DNA of 64,000 nt from Streptomyces sp. ISL-11 (GTDB lineage: Bacteria; Actinomycetota; Actinomycetes; Streptomycetales; Streptomycetaceae): positions 1-64,000 of the forward strand of contig NZ_JAGGOL010000018.1 in NCBI RefSeq assembly GCF_018614525.1, written 5' to 3'. The first letter of the stretch is position 1, and every line of letters starts with the position of its first letter. The position numbers and the translations under genes are program-made. Under the pieces are notes generated by a model. That model was not told the DNA's origin. It searched no databases and saw only the letters and a list, made by a program, of their open reading frames with translations. Positions 1 to 8,203 of this stretch are shown piece after piece.

Positions 1-2921
1 CGCAGGCGCAGCAGCGCGGCGCCGTCACCCGCCGCCGCGAGGGTCACGGCGGCGTGCAGGGCCACGAACGCGGTCGGCGGCTCCGCCCGCCAGCCCTCCG
101 GGGCCCCGGCGAGGACCGCCTCGGCCGGCAGCGGGCCGTCCCAGGTGCCGGTCACCCGGCAACGCCAGAGCAGCGCACCGGAGTCCACCAGCGCGCGGGC
201 GCCGGTGACCATGGGCGGCGCGAGCTGGGCGAGGTAGCGGGCGCGTACGGCGTCGGTGTCGCCCGTCATCAGTTCGTGCAGGGCCGCGTGCCAGCTGAAG
301 TGGGCCCGGTTGTTGGCGCGCGGGCCCTCCGCGTCGATCCAGCGGTCGATCCAGGCCAGGCCCTCGGTGTGCCGGCCGGTCTCGTAGAAGATGTGGGTCC
401 GCGCGTGGACGGCGTGGCCGGAGCCCGGCTCGGCGGCCAGGGCTCGGACGGTCAGCTCCTCGGCCTCGTCCCAGCGCTCCTGTTCCTGGCGGACGAAGGC
501 GAGCTGGCCCTGGTACCACCAGTCGTCCCCGTAGGCGGGGGCGAGCCGCTCCACGAGGTCCCAGCTCTGTTCGCCGCACGTCACGCCGCCGAAGGCGATG
601 GTCGGTACGGCCAGGCTCACGGCGAAGGCGTCGCGCGGGTGGTCGTCGATGTGGCGCAGCAGGGCGGAGGAGCCGCCGCCCACGGCGCTCGCGGCGGCCG
701 CGACGAAGCTGCGCTCCCGCGCGTCGCAGCCCCGGCGCACCGCGTCGCGGGCGGCCGCCAGGGCGCCGGGTATGTCCACGTCGGCGCCCCATTCGTGGCC
801 GAGGAGGGCGAGGGCGGCGTGGCCGACGGCGAAGCCGGGGTCGGCGGCGACGGCCTCCTTCAGGCTCTCCTCGGCGCCGCACGTCACCCGCAGGACGCTG
901 TCGAGCGCCCGGTTGTACGCGGCGGCCGCGTCCAGCGTGGTGGTGAGCCGCAGTCCGTAGCGGTCGGTGGGCGTACGGCGGCGGGCGACCGGGGCCGCGC
1001 CGAGGGCGTCGACGACCGCGGCGGCCACTTGGGCGGCCTGGGCGCGGATCTCGGGTACGGCGGTGGTCTCCCACAGCTCGCCGCGGCGGGGCGCGCCCAG
1101 CGTCCACAGCCGCGCCTGCGGGTGTCCGCCGTTCAGGCGTCCGTCGGGGCCGGTGCTCAGCCCGAGGCCGTGCGGGCCGGGGCGGGCCAGGCCGCCGTCG
1201 AGCAGGGCGGCCGGCAGGGGGTCGCCGGCGCGGCGGGCGTCGCCCTGGGGGCCGGTGCAGTTGACGACCGCTCCGACGGTGACCGCCTCGCCGTCGGCGA
1301 ACTCGACGCGCAGGAGGTCCCCGTCGGGCTTGGCGGCCGTCACCTCGGCGGCCCGTACCGCCAGCCGGCCGCTCTCCCGCGCGGCGGCGATCCGGGCGGC
1401 GGTGGCGGCGGGCATGCGGTGCCGGTGCACCTCCCACAGGCGCAGGTCCTCGCTCAGGAAGCGGGCGCGGTCCGGGGCGGTGAGCCGCTGCCACAGCGTG
1501 GTGGTGAGCGGGCGAAGGCTGTCGAGCGCGGGCCGCCAGTCGCCGTGGGTGCGCCGCGTGCGGGCCACGTGACGCAGGACGGCGGCGCGGAGGGCGGCGA
1601 GGTCCTCGGTGCCGGTGAGGGGCGGGGCGGGGACGGGGGCAGGCGCGGGGACGGGGGCAGGCGCGGTGCGGCTGTGGGATCGGCCCGCGCCGCCGTCGCC
1701 CTGGCCGGGGGCGTGCGCCGGGGCGGTGGTGCTCGCGGGCGGGCCGGGATGAGCCGCACCGGCCGGCTGTGAGGTGCGCGCCGGGGCCGGCATCGGCCTC
1801 GCGGCCGGGCCGTGGGGCCCGCTGGGGGAGTCCTGGCCGCGGCCGGGTGCCGGCGCGGTGGTGCTCGCGGTCGGGCCGGGAACCCGGTCCGGACCGGCAT
1901 GAGCCGCACCGGTCGGCTGTGAGGCACCAGCCGGGGCCAACATCGGGCCCGCGGCCGGGCCGTGCGGCCCGCCGAGGCCGTCCTGGCCCGGACCGTCCTG
2001 GCCCGGACCGTCCTGGTCGGGGCCGTCCTGGCCGGGGCCGGGCGAGTTCGCGTGCGGCGCCGTGGCGCGGGTCTGCGGCAGCAAGCCGCGGGCCCCGCCG
2101 GGGCCGTCCTGACCCGGTCCGTCCTCGCCCGGACCCTCCTCGCCGCGACCGCCCTGGCCAGGGCCGGGCGCTGCAGGGCCGGGCGCCGGGCCGGGCGAGT
2201 TCGCGGGCGGCGCCGTGGCGTGGGTCTGCGGCAGCAAGCCGTGCCGGGAGACCGCGTGGACCGTGCGGTCCGGCCGGTCGAGGGTCACGGCCACGTCGGC
2301 CATCGTCAGGCCCGTACCGACGAGGAGGACGTCCGCGCCCTCCGGTACGCGCGCGAGCGCGCCCGGCTCCCACGGGTCGGCGACGAACCCCGCCGACTCG
2401 CGCAGGCCCTCGGGCGCCCAGTCCGTGCCGGGCGCGTGGTTGCCCGTGGCCAGCACGACCGCCTCGGCGGCCAGCTCACCGCCGGAGGCCAGGCGCAGCG
2501 TCACGCCGCCGTCCGCGCGCGCGGCGGCGTGGACGACGCGGTCGCGCAGCCGGCGCAGCCGGGTGTCGCCGGCCCGCGCCGCGCTGTGCCGCAGGTGGTC
2601 GGCGAGGTAGGCGCCGTAGAGCGCGCGCGGCGCGAACGTGCCCTTGGCAGCGGCCGGTTCGCGGTCCCGGAGCCAGCCGAGGAAGTCCTCGGGGCGGTCG
2701 GGATCCGCGCTCATGCGCTCGGCGGGGACGTTCAGCAGGTGCCGGGCGTCGGTGGTGGAGTACGCGGCACCCCGCCCGTTCTCCGCGGCCGGGTCGATCA
2801 GCACCACCTCCAGGGGGAGGCGTGCGGCGGCCGCCGCGTCGAGCAGTCGGGCGGCGGTCATCGTCCCGGCGGCGCCGGCCCCGACCACCACGACGGTGCA
2901 GAATGGATGTACCCCAGCCAT
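1..2921 (-). CDS. FAD/NAD(P)-binding protein fused to a TPR-like domain (3' end outside window)
   Basis: One uninterrupted frame reads from ATG at 2921 past base 1, more than 970 codons; I checked it for stops through the low-complexity middle and found none. The N-terminus has a Rossmann FAD motif (VVVVGAGAAG, residues 10-19), then VLATGNHAPG and a second dinucleotide motif VLLVGTGLTMAD near residue 195, followed by SRHGLLPQT, typical of the FAD/NAD(P)-binding family. A Pro/Gly/Ala-rich stretch of about 200 residues with internal repeats interrupts the enzyme. The family C-terminal part (VVNCTGPQGD, LWTLGAPRRGELWETTAVPE) then resumes. From about residue 645 (DRYGLRLTTTLDAAAAYN) the protein continues as a TPR-like helical domain resembling TTC38-type proteins, which are usually separate. 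It is divergent from the Rrf2 gene, so redox or iron-sulfur control is plausible. Substrate unknown. The fusion is seen directly; its function is inference. Confidence 0.8.
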   Translation of the reverse strand, partial: MAGVHPFCTVVVVGAGAAGTMTAARLLDAAAAARLPLEVVLIDPAAENGRGAAYSTTDARHLLNVPAERMSADPDRPEDFLGWLRDREPAAAKGTFAPRALYGAYLADHLRHSAARAGDTRLRRLRDRVVHAAARADGGVTLRLASGGELAAEAVVLATGNHAPGTDWAPEGLRESAGFVADPWEPGALARVPEGADVLLVGTGLTMADVAVTLDRPDRTVHAVSRHGLLPQTHATAPPANSPGPAPGPAAPGPGQGGRGEEGPGEDGPGQDGPGGARGLLPQTRATAPHANSPGPGQDGPDQDGPGQDGPGQDGLGGPHGPAAGPMLAPAGASQPTGAAHAGPDRVPGPTASTTAPAPGRGQDSPSGPHGPAARPMPAPARTSQPAGAAHPGPPASTTAPAHAPGQGDGGAGRSHSRTAPAPVPAPAPVPAPPLTGTEDLAALRAAVLRHVARTRRTHGDWRPALDSLRPLTTTLWQRLTAPDRARFLSEDLRLWEVHRHRMPAATAARIAAARESGRLAVRAAEVTAAKPDGDLLRVEFADGEAVTVGAVVNCTGPQGDARRAGDPLPAALLDGGLARPGPHGLGLSTGPDGRLNGGHPQARLWTLGAPRRGELWETTAVPEIRAQAAQVAAAVVDALGAAPVARRRTPTDRYGLRLTTTLDAAAAYNRALDSVLRVTCGAEESLKEAVAADPGFAVGHAALALLGHEWGADVDIPGALAAARDAVRRGCDARERSFVAAAASAVGGGSSALLRHIDDHPRDAFAVSLAVPTIAFGGVTCGEQSWDLVERLAPAYGDDWWYQGQLAFVRQEQERWDEAEELTVRALAAEPGSGHAVHARTHIFYETGRHTEGLAWIDRWIDAEGPRANNRAHFSWHAALHELMTGDTDAVRARYLAQLAPPMVTGARALVDSGALLWRCRVTGTWDGPLPAEAVLAGAPEGWRAEPPTAFVALHAAVTLAAAGDGAALLRL
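1749..2240. repeat. In-frame Pro/Gly-rich repeats inside the FAD protein gene
   Basis: Two repeat families are stacked here. About 55 bp at roughly 2185-2240 recurs at 2029-2087; both encode GLLPQT(H/R)ATAP(P/H)ANSPGP. A second unit at about 1749-1830 recurs at about 1899-1980, spaced 150 bp, and encodes SQP(A/T)GAAH and GPHGPAA(R/G)PM. Short GQDGPGQDGP units lie between them. The repeats duplicate the SRHGLLPQT motif of the enzyme and look like recent in-frame expansion. Confidence 0.75.
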
Positions 2922-2961
2922 AGAGCGAGAACCCCCAGCGCAGCACGATGTCTACTTTTTC

Positions 2962-2987
2962 GATGGACATAGTTGTCTCGGTCCATC
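2962..2987. promoter_or_regulatory. Inverted repeat in the divergent FAD/Rrf2 promoter region
   Basis: GATGGAC (2962-2968) and GTCCATC (2981-2987) form a perfect 7-bp inverted repeat. A second pair, ATGTC (2948-2952) and GACAT (2966-2970), overlaps it. They lie between the divergent FAD protein gene and the Rrf2 gene and are the natural candidate for the Rrf2 operator. No binding motif for this particular regulator is known to me. Confidence 0.4.
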
Positions 2988-3079
2988 CAAGACTCTCTCG
3001 CCGCCGCGCGCCAGGGATCCCCGGATATACCCTTAGCCGCCCCCTAGTTCGTGCCGGAACCGGCCGGAGAGGACCCCGC

Positions 3080-3547
3080 GTGAGGATTTCGGCCAAGTCC
3101 GACTACGCGTTGCGCGCCATGGCGCAGCTCGCCCGCGACGGCGCGGACGGCTCCCCGGTCAAGGCGGTCCGCCTGGCGTCCGAGCAGGACATCCCGCTCA
3201 AGTTCCTCCAGGGCGTGCTCTCCGAGCTCAAGCGCGCCCGGCTGCTGCACAGCACCCGCGGCCCCGAGGGCGGCTTCGTCCTGGCCCGCCCGGCGACGGA
3301 GATCACCCTCGCCGACGTCTACCGCGCGATCGACGGGCCGCTGATCAACGTCCGCGACACCCGGCTGTCCGGCATCGAGTACGCCGGCCCCGCCGAGCCG
3401 CTGCGCGAGCTGTGGATGGCCGCGCGCAGCAGCCTCCGCAACGTCCTGGAACAGGTCACCCTGGCCGACCTCGCCGCCGGTTCACTGCCCGCCGCCATCA
3501 CCGAACTCGCCGAGCAGTACCGGCGCGACGTCCGCACGTACTCCTGA
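3080..3547 (+). CDS. Rrf2 family transcriptional regulator
   Basis: A 155-residue protein with the Rrf2 winged-helix signature: RISAKSDYALRAMAQLA at the N-terminus, the recognition region IPLKFLQGVLSELKRARLL and the wing STRGPEGGFVLARP. Rrf2 proteins are small dimeric repressors or activators that often sense Fe-S clusters, NO or cysteine. The three-cysteine cluster motif of IscR/NsrR is absent, so this member probably binds no cluster or uses another signal. The start is GTG at 3080, five to eight bases after GGAGAGGA. The gene is divergent from the FAD/TPR protein and probably controls it and itself through the inverted repeat between them. Confidence 0.85.
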   Translation: MRISAKSDYALRAMAQLARDGADGSPVKAVRLASEQDIPLKFLQGVLSELKRARLLHSTRGPEGGFVLARPATEITLADVYRAIDGPLINVRDTRLSGIEYAGPAEPLRELWMAARSSLRNVLEQVTLADLAAGSLPAAITELAEQYRRDVRTYS

Positions 3548-3651
3548 CGCCGCGTCCCCTCCTGGAACCCGGGGGAACATTCCAGGGGTTGCCGGGGGTT
3601 TCTCCGGACCTGTGATCGTATGTAGGTTCGGAAGACTGGGGAGGACGTCAC

Positions 3652-4509
3652 GTGTCCAGGGGAAAACTGCTGGCGGTCAGCGATCTGCATGTCGTCTACG
3701 AGGACAACCGCGCCATCGTCGAGACGCTGCGGCCGGAATCCGACGACGACTGGCTGATCGTCGCCGGTGACGTGGCCGAGCAGTACGCGGACATCGCCTG
3801 GGCGCTGCGCCTGCTGAGCGAGCGCTTCACCAAGGTGATCTGGGCACCGGGCAACCACGAGCTGTGGACGCACCCGCAGGATCCGGTCGACCTGCGCGGC
3901 GAGAAGCGCTATCTGCACCTGGTCGAACTGTGCCGGAGCCTGGGCATCGCCACCCCCGAGGACCCGTATCCCGTCTGGCAGGACGAGGACGGACCGGTCG
4001 CCGTGGCCCCGCTGTTCGTGCTCTACGACTACTCCTTCCGCGTCCCCGGCGCCGACACCAAGGAGGAGTCGCTGCGCCGGGCCTACGAGGCGGGCGTGGT
4101 CTGCACCGACGAGCACTTCCTGCACCCGGACCCCTACCCCTCGCGCGACGCGTGGTGCCGCGCCCGGGTCGAACTCACCGAACGCCGCCTGGCCGCGGTC
4201 GATCCGGCGCACCGGACGGTCCTGGTCAACCACTTCCCGCTGGTGCGCGAGCCCACCCGGATCCTGCGCTATCCCGACTTCGCGCAGTGGTGCGGCACCG
4301 AGCTGACCGCCGACTGGCACGTCCGCTTCCGGGCCGCCGCCGCGGTCTACGGTCACCTGCACATCCCGCGCGTCACCTGGCACGACGGGGTGCGGTTCGA
4401 GGAGGTGTCGGTCGGCTATCCGCGCGAGTGGCGGCCCCGGCCGCCGCGCCGCCACCTGCGCCAGATCCTGCCCGTGCCCGCCGGCGAGACGCCCGGGGCG
4501 GGCCGGTGA
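3652..4509 (+). CDS. Metallophosphoesterase
   Basis: A 285-residue calcineurin-like phosphoesterase. The motif order is complete: SDLH (residues 10-13), GDVAEQ near 43, GNHELW near 70, NHFPL near 200 and GHLHIPR near 240. Together these supply the Asp/His/Asn ligands of a dinuclear metal centre. Phosphate-ester hydrolysis is the known family chemistry; the substrate cannot be told. The start is GTG at 3652 behind GGGGAGGA. The 3' end overlaps the phosphopantetheinyl transferase start by GTGA, so the two are translationally coupled, an arrangement I recall as common in Streptomyces. Confidence 0.85.
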   Translation: MSRGKLLAVSDLHVVYEDNRAIVETLRPESDDDWLIVAGDVAEQYADIAWALRLLSERFTKVIWAPGNHELWTHPQDPVDLRGEKRYLHLVELCRSLGIATPEDPYPVWQDEDGPVAVAPLFVLYDYSFRVPGADTKEESLRRAYEAGVVCTDEHFLHPDPYPSRDAWCRARVELTERRLAAVDPAHRTVLVNHFPLVREPTRILRYPDFAQWCGTELTADWHVRFRAAAAVYGHLHIPRVTWHDGVRFEEVSVGYPREWRPRPPRRHLRQILPVPAGETPGAGR

Positions 4510-5162
4510 TCGAGACGATACTGCCGGCCGGGACCGTCGCCGAGGAGACCTTCGCCGACCCACCGCCGACGGCCGGCGCCCTCTTCCCCGAGGAGGCGGC
4601 GGTCGTCGCACGGGCGGTGCCCAAGCGGCAGAACGAGTTCACGACCGTACGGCTGTGCGCCCGCAAGGCGCTGGGGCGGTTGGGCCTGCCCCCCACGCCG
4701 CTGCTGCCGAACCGGCGCGGTGCGCCGCAGTGGCCCGCGGGTGTCGTGGGCAGCATGACGCACTGCGACGGCTACCGGGCGGCGGTGGTCGCGCGGTCCG
4801 CGGACGCGGTCTCCCTCGGGATAGACGCCGAGCCGAACGGGCCGTTGCCGGAGGGGGTGCTGTCGGCGGTGTCCCTGCCGGGTGAGCGTTCCTGGGTACG
4901 GGCCTTCGCGGCGCGGCGGCCCGATGTGCACTGGGATCGGCTGCTGTTCAGTGCGAAGGAGAGTGTTTTCAAGGCGTGGTATCCGCTGACGGGGGCTGAG
5001 CTGGACTTTTCCGAGGCGGAGTTGGGTGTGGAGCCGGAGTCGGGGACGTTTACGGCTCGGTTGTTGGTGCCGGGGCCGGTCGTCGCCGGGCGGCGGGTCG
5101 GGGAGTTCTCGGGGCGGTGGGCGGCGGGGCGGGGGCTGGTCGTGACGGCGATCGTGCTGTGA
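4506..5162 (+). CDS. 4'-phosphopantetheinyl transferase (EntD/Sfp type)
   Basis: A 218-residue protein that should transfer phosphopantetheine from CoA to the serine of acyl or peptidyl carrier proteins, activating PKS, NRPS or fatty-acid synthases. It carries the conserved blocks RLCARKALGRLG, SMTHCDGYRAA, GIDAEPN (metal-binding Asp and Glu) and FSAKESVFKAWYPLTG, the WxxKES-like C-terminal motif. The GTG start at 4506 overlaps the upstream stop. Being unlinked here to a biosynthetic cluster, it is likely a housekeeping or general secondary-metabolism activator. Confidence 0.9.
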   Translation: MIETILPAGTVAEETFADPPPTAGALFPEEAAVVARAVPKRQNEFTTVRLCARKALGRLGLPPTPLLPNRRGAPQWPAGVVGSMTHCDGYRAAVVARSADAVSLGIDAEPNGPLPEGVLSAVSLPGERSWVRAFAARRPDVHWDRLLFSAKESVFKAWYPLTGAELDFSEAELGVEPESGTFTARLLVPGPVVAGRRVGEFSGRWAAGRGLVVTAIVL

Positions 5163-5235
5163 CGGGGGGGCGGGGTTTTTTTTTCCCCAGCCCCGCCCCT
5201 TCCCGTAACCGGGGGCGAGCCCCCCGGGCCCCCGG

Positions 5236-6063
5236 CTGCTGCGGCACGTCGTACCGGACGCGATGTTCGAGACCCGGTTCGGACTGAAGTACCTGCACGC
5301 GCGGGGCCACCACCACCTCGCCACCAACCGGCTCCAGGCCGCGCTCGCCGACTTCCGGCGGTGCGGAGAGCTGATGCGGGAGTGGTCCCTGGACCTGCCC
5401 GCGCTGGCGCCCTGGCGCAGCGACACGGCACGGGTCCAGCTGGCGCTGCACCAGCGCGAGGCCGCCCGCGAACTGATCGGCGAGGAGCTGGCGCTGCCGG
5501 GCGCGGCCGGTGCCCGTACGCGCGGCATCGCGCTGCGCGTCCTCGCCGCGGCCCGCGACCTCAAGCAGCGGCCGCTGCTCCTGCGCGAGGCCGTCGACCT
5601 GCTCCAGGCGTCCGGCGACCGGGTGGAGCTCGTCCGCGCGCTGGCCGGCCTCAGCCGGGCGCACCACAGTCTCGGCGAGTTCAACCGGGCCCGGATGATG
5701 GGCCGCCGGGCGCTTCAGGTGGCCACGGACTGCGGCGCGGAGGAGCTGTGCCGGCAGTTGCTGGCGGGCCAGGACATGGCCGACGGCGCCGACAGCGCGG
5801 AGGCGGACGAGGCCGACAGCGCCGAGGCGCTCAGCGACGCCGAGCGCCGCGTCGCCGCGCTGGCCGCGATGGGGCACACCAACCGGGAGATCGGCAGCAG
5901 GCTGTACATCACGGTCAGCACGGTGGAGCAACACCTGACGCGGGTGTACCGGAAGCTGGACGTGACCCGGCGGACGGATCTGCCCCTGCGCCTGAAGGAC
6001 GGCGATTACAGCTTTCCGCAGCAGGTGACGGCCGAGAGGTGGCCAGTGGGCGCGGAGGCGTAG
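5236..6063 (+). pseudogene. Truncated LuxR family (LAL type) regulator remnant
   Basis: The frame from about 5236 to the stop at 6063 encodes only the C-terminal part of a large ATP-binding LuxR regulator: TPR-like helices (RQL, AALADFRRCGELMREW, HHSLGEFNRARMM), then the LuxR HTH (LSDAERRVAALAAMGHTNREIG, YITVSTVEQHLTRVYRKL). LAL proteins are usually about 900 residues; the AAA ATPase part is missing. There is no convincing ribosome-binding site before the first ATG (5263). The reading frame upstream runs into C/G-rich spacer of the type repeated in Streptomyces intergenic DNA, so a deletion probably joined spacer to the surviving 3' end. A short HTH-only product could still be made, but I consider it a relic. 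Confidence 0.7.
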
Positions 6064-6314
6064 GCGGTGTCCGGTGGGTCTTCGGCCGCCGGCCGCCTTT
6101 GCCGCCTGCGGCGGCGGGCGCGGGTCTTCGACCGCAGGCCGGCCTTGCCGCCTGCGGCGGCGGGCGCCCTGCGGGCGCGTCCTCAAGCGCCGGACGGGCT
6201 GATTGTGGCTGAGCTCAGCCGAAATCAAGCCCGTCCGGCGATTGAGGACACCACCGCGCAGCGGAGGTGCGCACGACGCCACCCGCTCACACGATCCGCC
6301 GGACACGGCCCCCG
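6064..6314. repeat. Dispersed intergenic repeat with long stem-loop
   Basis: This gap between convergent genes is filled by a palindromic repeat. Bases 6145-6186 (42 bp) match the reverse complement of 33459-33500 exactly. Next to it, about 6187-6205 and 6227-6243 form a strong stem (CGCCGGACGGGCT against AGCCCGTCCGGCG) around a GGCTGAGCTCAGCC palindrome. GCCGCCTGCGGCGGCGGGCG also occurs twice within the gap. Such elements may act as bidirectional terminators for the converging transcripts. Confidence 0.7.
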
Positions 6315-6947
6315 TCAGTCCGTCGACAGCAGCCGGAACTGCATCGCGCGGGTGACGGCCGCCGTGCGGTCGGAGACGCCGAGCTTGCCGAAGGTCCGCA
6401 GCAGGTGGGTCTTGACCGTGCTCTCGCCGATGAACAGGCGGCGGCCGATCTCGGAGTTGGTGCAGCCCTCGGCCACCAGCCGCAGCACCTCCAGCTCCCG
6501 CTGCGAGAGCTGCGGCCGGTCCGGCTCGCCGCCGCGCAGCCGGGAGACCAGCGCGGCCGCCACCGTGGGGGCGAGCACGGTCTCGCCGCGCGCGGCCGCC
6601 CGTATGGAGTCGGCGAGGTCGCCGCTGGAGGCGTCCTTGAGGAGATAGCCCGCGGCACCGGCCTCGACGGCCCGCAGGATGTCGCGGTCGGTCTCGTACG
6701 TGGTCAGGACCACGACGCGGGTTGCCGGGTGGGCGGCGAGGATCTGGCGGGTGGCCTCCACGCCGTCGCCGCCGGGCATCCGCAGGTCCATCAGCACGAT
6801 GTCGGGCTTCAGCCGGGCGCAGAGGGCGACGCCCTCGGGCCCGGACGAAGCGCCGCCGACGACGTCCAGGTCGGGCTGGACGTCGAGCATGCCGCGCAGG
6901 CCCTCCCGTACCACGGGGTGGTCGTCGACGAGCAGGATCCGGATCAT
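6315..6947 (-). CDS. NarL/FixJ family response regulator
   Basis: A 210-residue two-domain response regulator. The receiver begins IRILLVDDHPVVREGL (acidic pair Asp-Asp), the phospho-acceptor is Asp54 in VLMDLRMPGGDG, and the Lys of LLKDAS closes the site. The C-terminal LuxR HTH is LSQRELEVLRLVAEGCTNSE followed by IGESTVKTHLLRTFGKLGV. The ATG at 6947 overlaps the kinase stop by 4 bases. It is the last gene of the ABC/kinase operon and probably regulates the transporter genes ahead of it. Confidence 0.93.
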   Translation of the reverse strand: MIRILLVDDHPVVREGLRGMLDVQPDLDVVGGASSGPEGVALCARLKPDIVLMDLRMPGGDGVEATRQILAAHPATRVVVLTTYETDRDILRAVEAGAAGYLLKDASSGDLADSIRAAARGETVLAPTVAAALVSRLRGGEPDRPQLSQRELEVLRLVAEGCTNSEIGRRLFIGESTVKTHLLRTFGKLGVSDRTAAVTRAMQFRLLSTD

Positions 6948-8203
6948 CGGTTGGTCTCCTGGAGCGGTGCGGGAAGGGCGGGCGCGTCGGGGCAGGACGC
7001 CGCGGTCAGCCGTACGGTCAGCCGGGTACCCTCGCCGGGCGCGCTGGTCAGCTCCGTGGTGCCGCCGATCTCCGAGACGCGGGCGCGCATGCCGGGCAGG
7101 CCGTAGCCCTTGCCGGGGCTGGTGGGGACGAAGCCGCGGCCGTTGTCCCGTACGGTCAGCTCCAGACCCTGGGGCGTGTGGGCCAGGGAGAGCTCGACGC
7201 GGGTGGCGTGCGCGTGCTTGCGGATGTTGGACAGTGCCTCCTGGGAGGCGCGCAGGGCCACCACCTCGACGGCGGGCGGCAGCTCGCGGGGGGTGCCGGA
7301 GACGTGGACGTCCACCTCGATGCCGAGCTCCTCCGCGAGCCGGTCGCCGAGGCGTCGTACGGCCTCGTCCAGCGAGCTGTCGTCGAGCTGGGCGGGGGTG
7401 AGCGAGGCGACGAGGGAGCGGGACTCGGCGAGGTTCTCGCGGGCGGTGCGCTGCATCAGGTCGACGTAGCGGCGGGCCTGCTCGGGGTTGCGCTCCAGCT
7501 CGCCCTCCAGCGCCTGGCAGAGCATGACGAGGCTGGTGAAGCCCTGCGCGAGGGTGTCGTGGATCTCCCGGGCGAGCCGCTCGCGCTCCAGCAGGGCGCC
7601 GTGCGCGACCGAGAGGCGGGTCAGTTCGTCGCGGCTCTCGTCGAGCCGGCGGATCAGCTCGGCGCGCTCGGTGCTCTGCACGACGATGCTCTCCACCCAG
7701 CCGCCGATGGCCATCGAGGAACCGGCGACGACGACGGCGATCAGCACCGTGCGCAGCAGGTGGCCGGGGTCGTCCCACATCAGGACCGTCCAGCCGACCA
7801 GCGGGGCGATGTTGTAGACCAGCAGGAAGGCCATCGCCCGGAGCCGGTCGAGCAGCATGTACGACAGCGGCGCCAGGGCGACCATGGCGACGGACGCCTC
7901 CTGCGCGAGGATCGCCGCCGGGGTGTAGAGCACGGCCATGCCGGCGCAGAAGGCGACGGCCCGCCGGGAGTTCTCCGGGTCGCCGTGGAGCGCGGGCCGC
8001 CCGACGGCCACGTACAGCGGTACGGACAGCAGCAGCCAGCCGTTCATCAGCCAGACCCACAGGCCGGGCCCGTGCGAGAAGGCGACGAACAGCTCCGCCA
8101 CCACCAGCGCCACACCGAAGTGGAAATCCCACAGCCGAGCGTTCCGCTGCCACGCATGGGTGGCACGGGCGCTCGGCTGTGGGGCCGCGGAGGGCACGGT
8201 CAT
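6944..8203 (-). CDS. Two-component sensor histidine kinase (HisKA_3 type)
   Basis: A 419-residue membrane kinase. The N-terminal half has several hydrophobic segments (for example LWDFHFGVALVVAELFVAF and TVLIAVVVAGSSMAIGGWV). The dimerisation and phosphotransfer motif ERERLAREIHDTLAQGF holds the target His215. The HATPase domain shows EALSNIRKHAHAT, VRDNGRGF and GYGLPGMRARV. It should phosphorylate the adjacent regulator. Both ends overlap their neighbours by ATGA. Kinases of this kind beside drug-type ABC exporters often sense envelope or antibiotic stress; that role is inference. Confidence 0.93.
   Translation of the reverse strand: MTVPSAAPQPSARATHAWQRNARLWDFHFGVALVVAELFVAFSHGPGLWVWLMNGWLLLSVPLYVAVGRPALHGDPENSRRAVAFCAGMAVLYTPAAILAQEASVAMVALAPLSYMLLDRLRAMAFLLVYNIAPLVGWTVLMWDDPGHLLRTVLIAVVVAGSSMAIGGWVESIVVQSTERAELIRRLDESRDELTRLSVAHGALLERERLAREIHDTLAQGFTSLVMLCQALEGELERNPEQARRYVDLMQRTARENLAESRSLVASLTPAQLDDSSLDEAVRRLGDRLAEELGIEVDVHVSGTPRELPPAVEVVALRASQEALSNIRKHAHATRVELSLAHTPQGLELTVRDNGRGFVPTSPGKGYGLPGMRARVSEIGGTTELTSAPGEGTRLTVRLTAASCPDAPALPAPLQETNR

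Noticed and set aside
54..1772. Long rightward ORF (572 codons) opposite the FAD/TPR gene
   Set aside because: It is antisense to a clearly coding frame with recognisable domains; long antisense ORFs are expected in DNA this G/C-rich.
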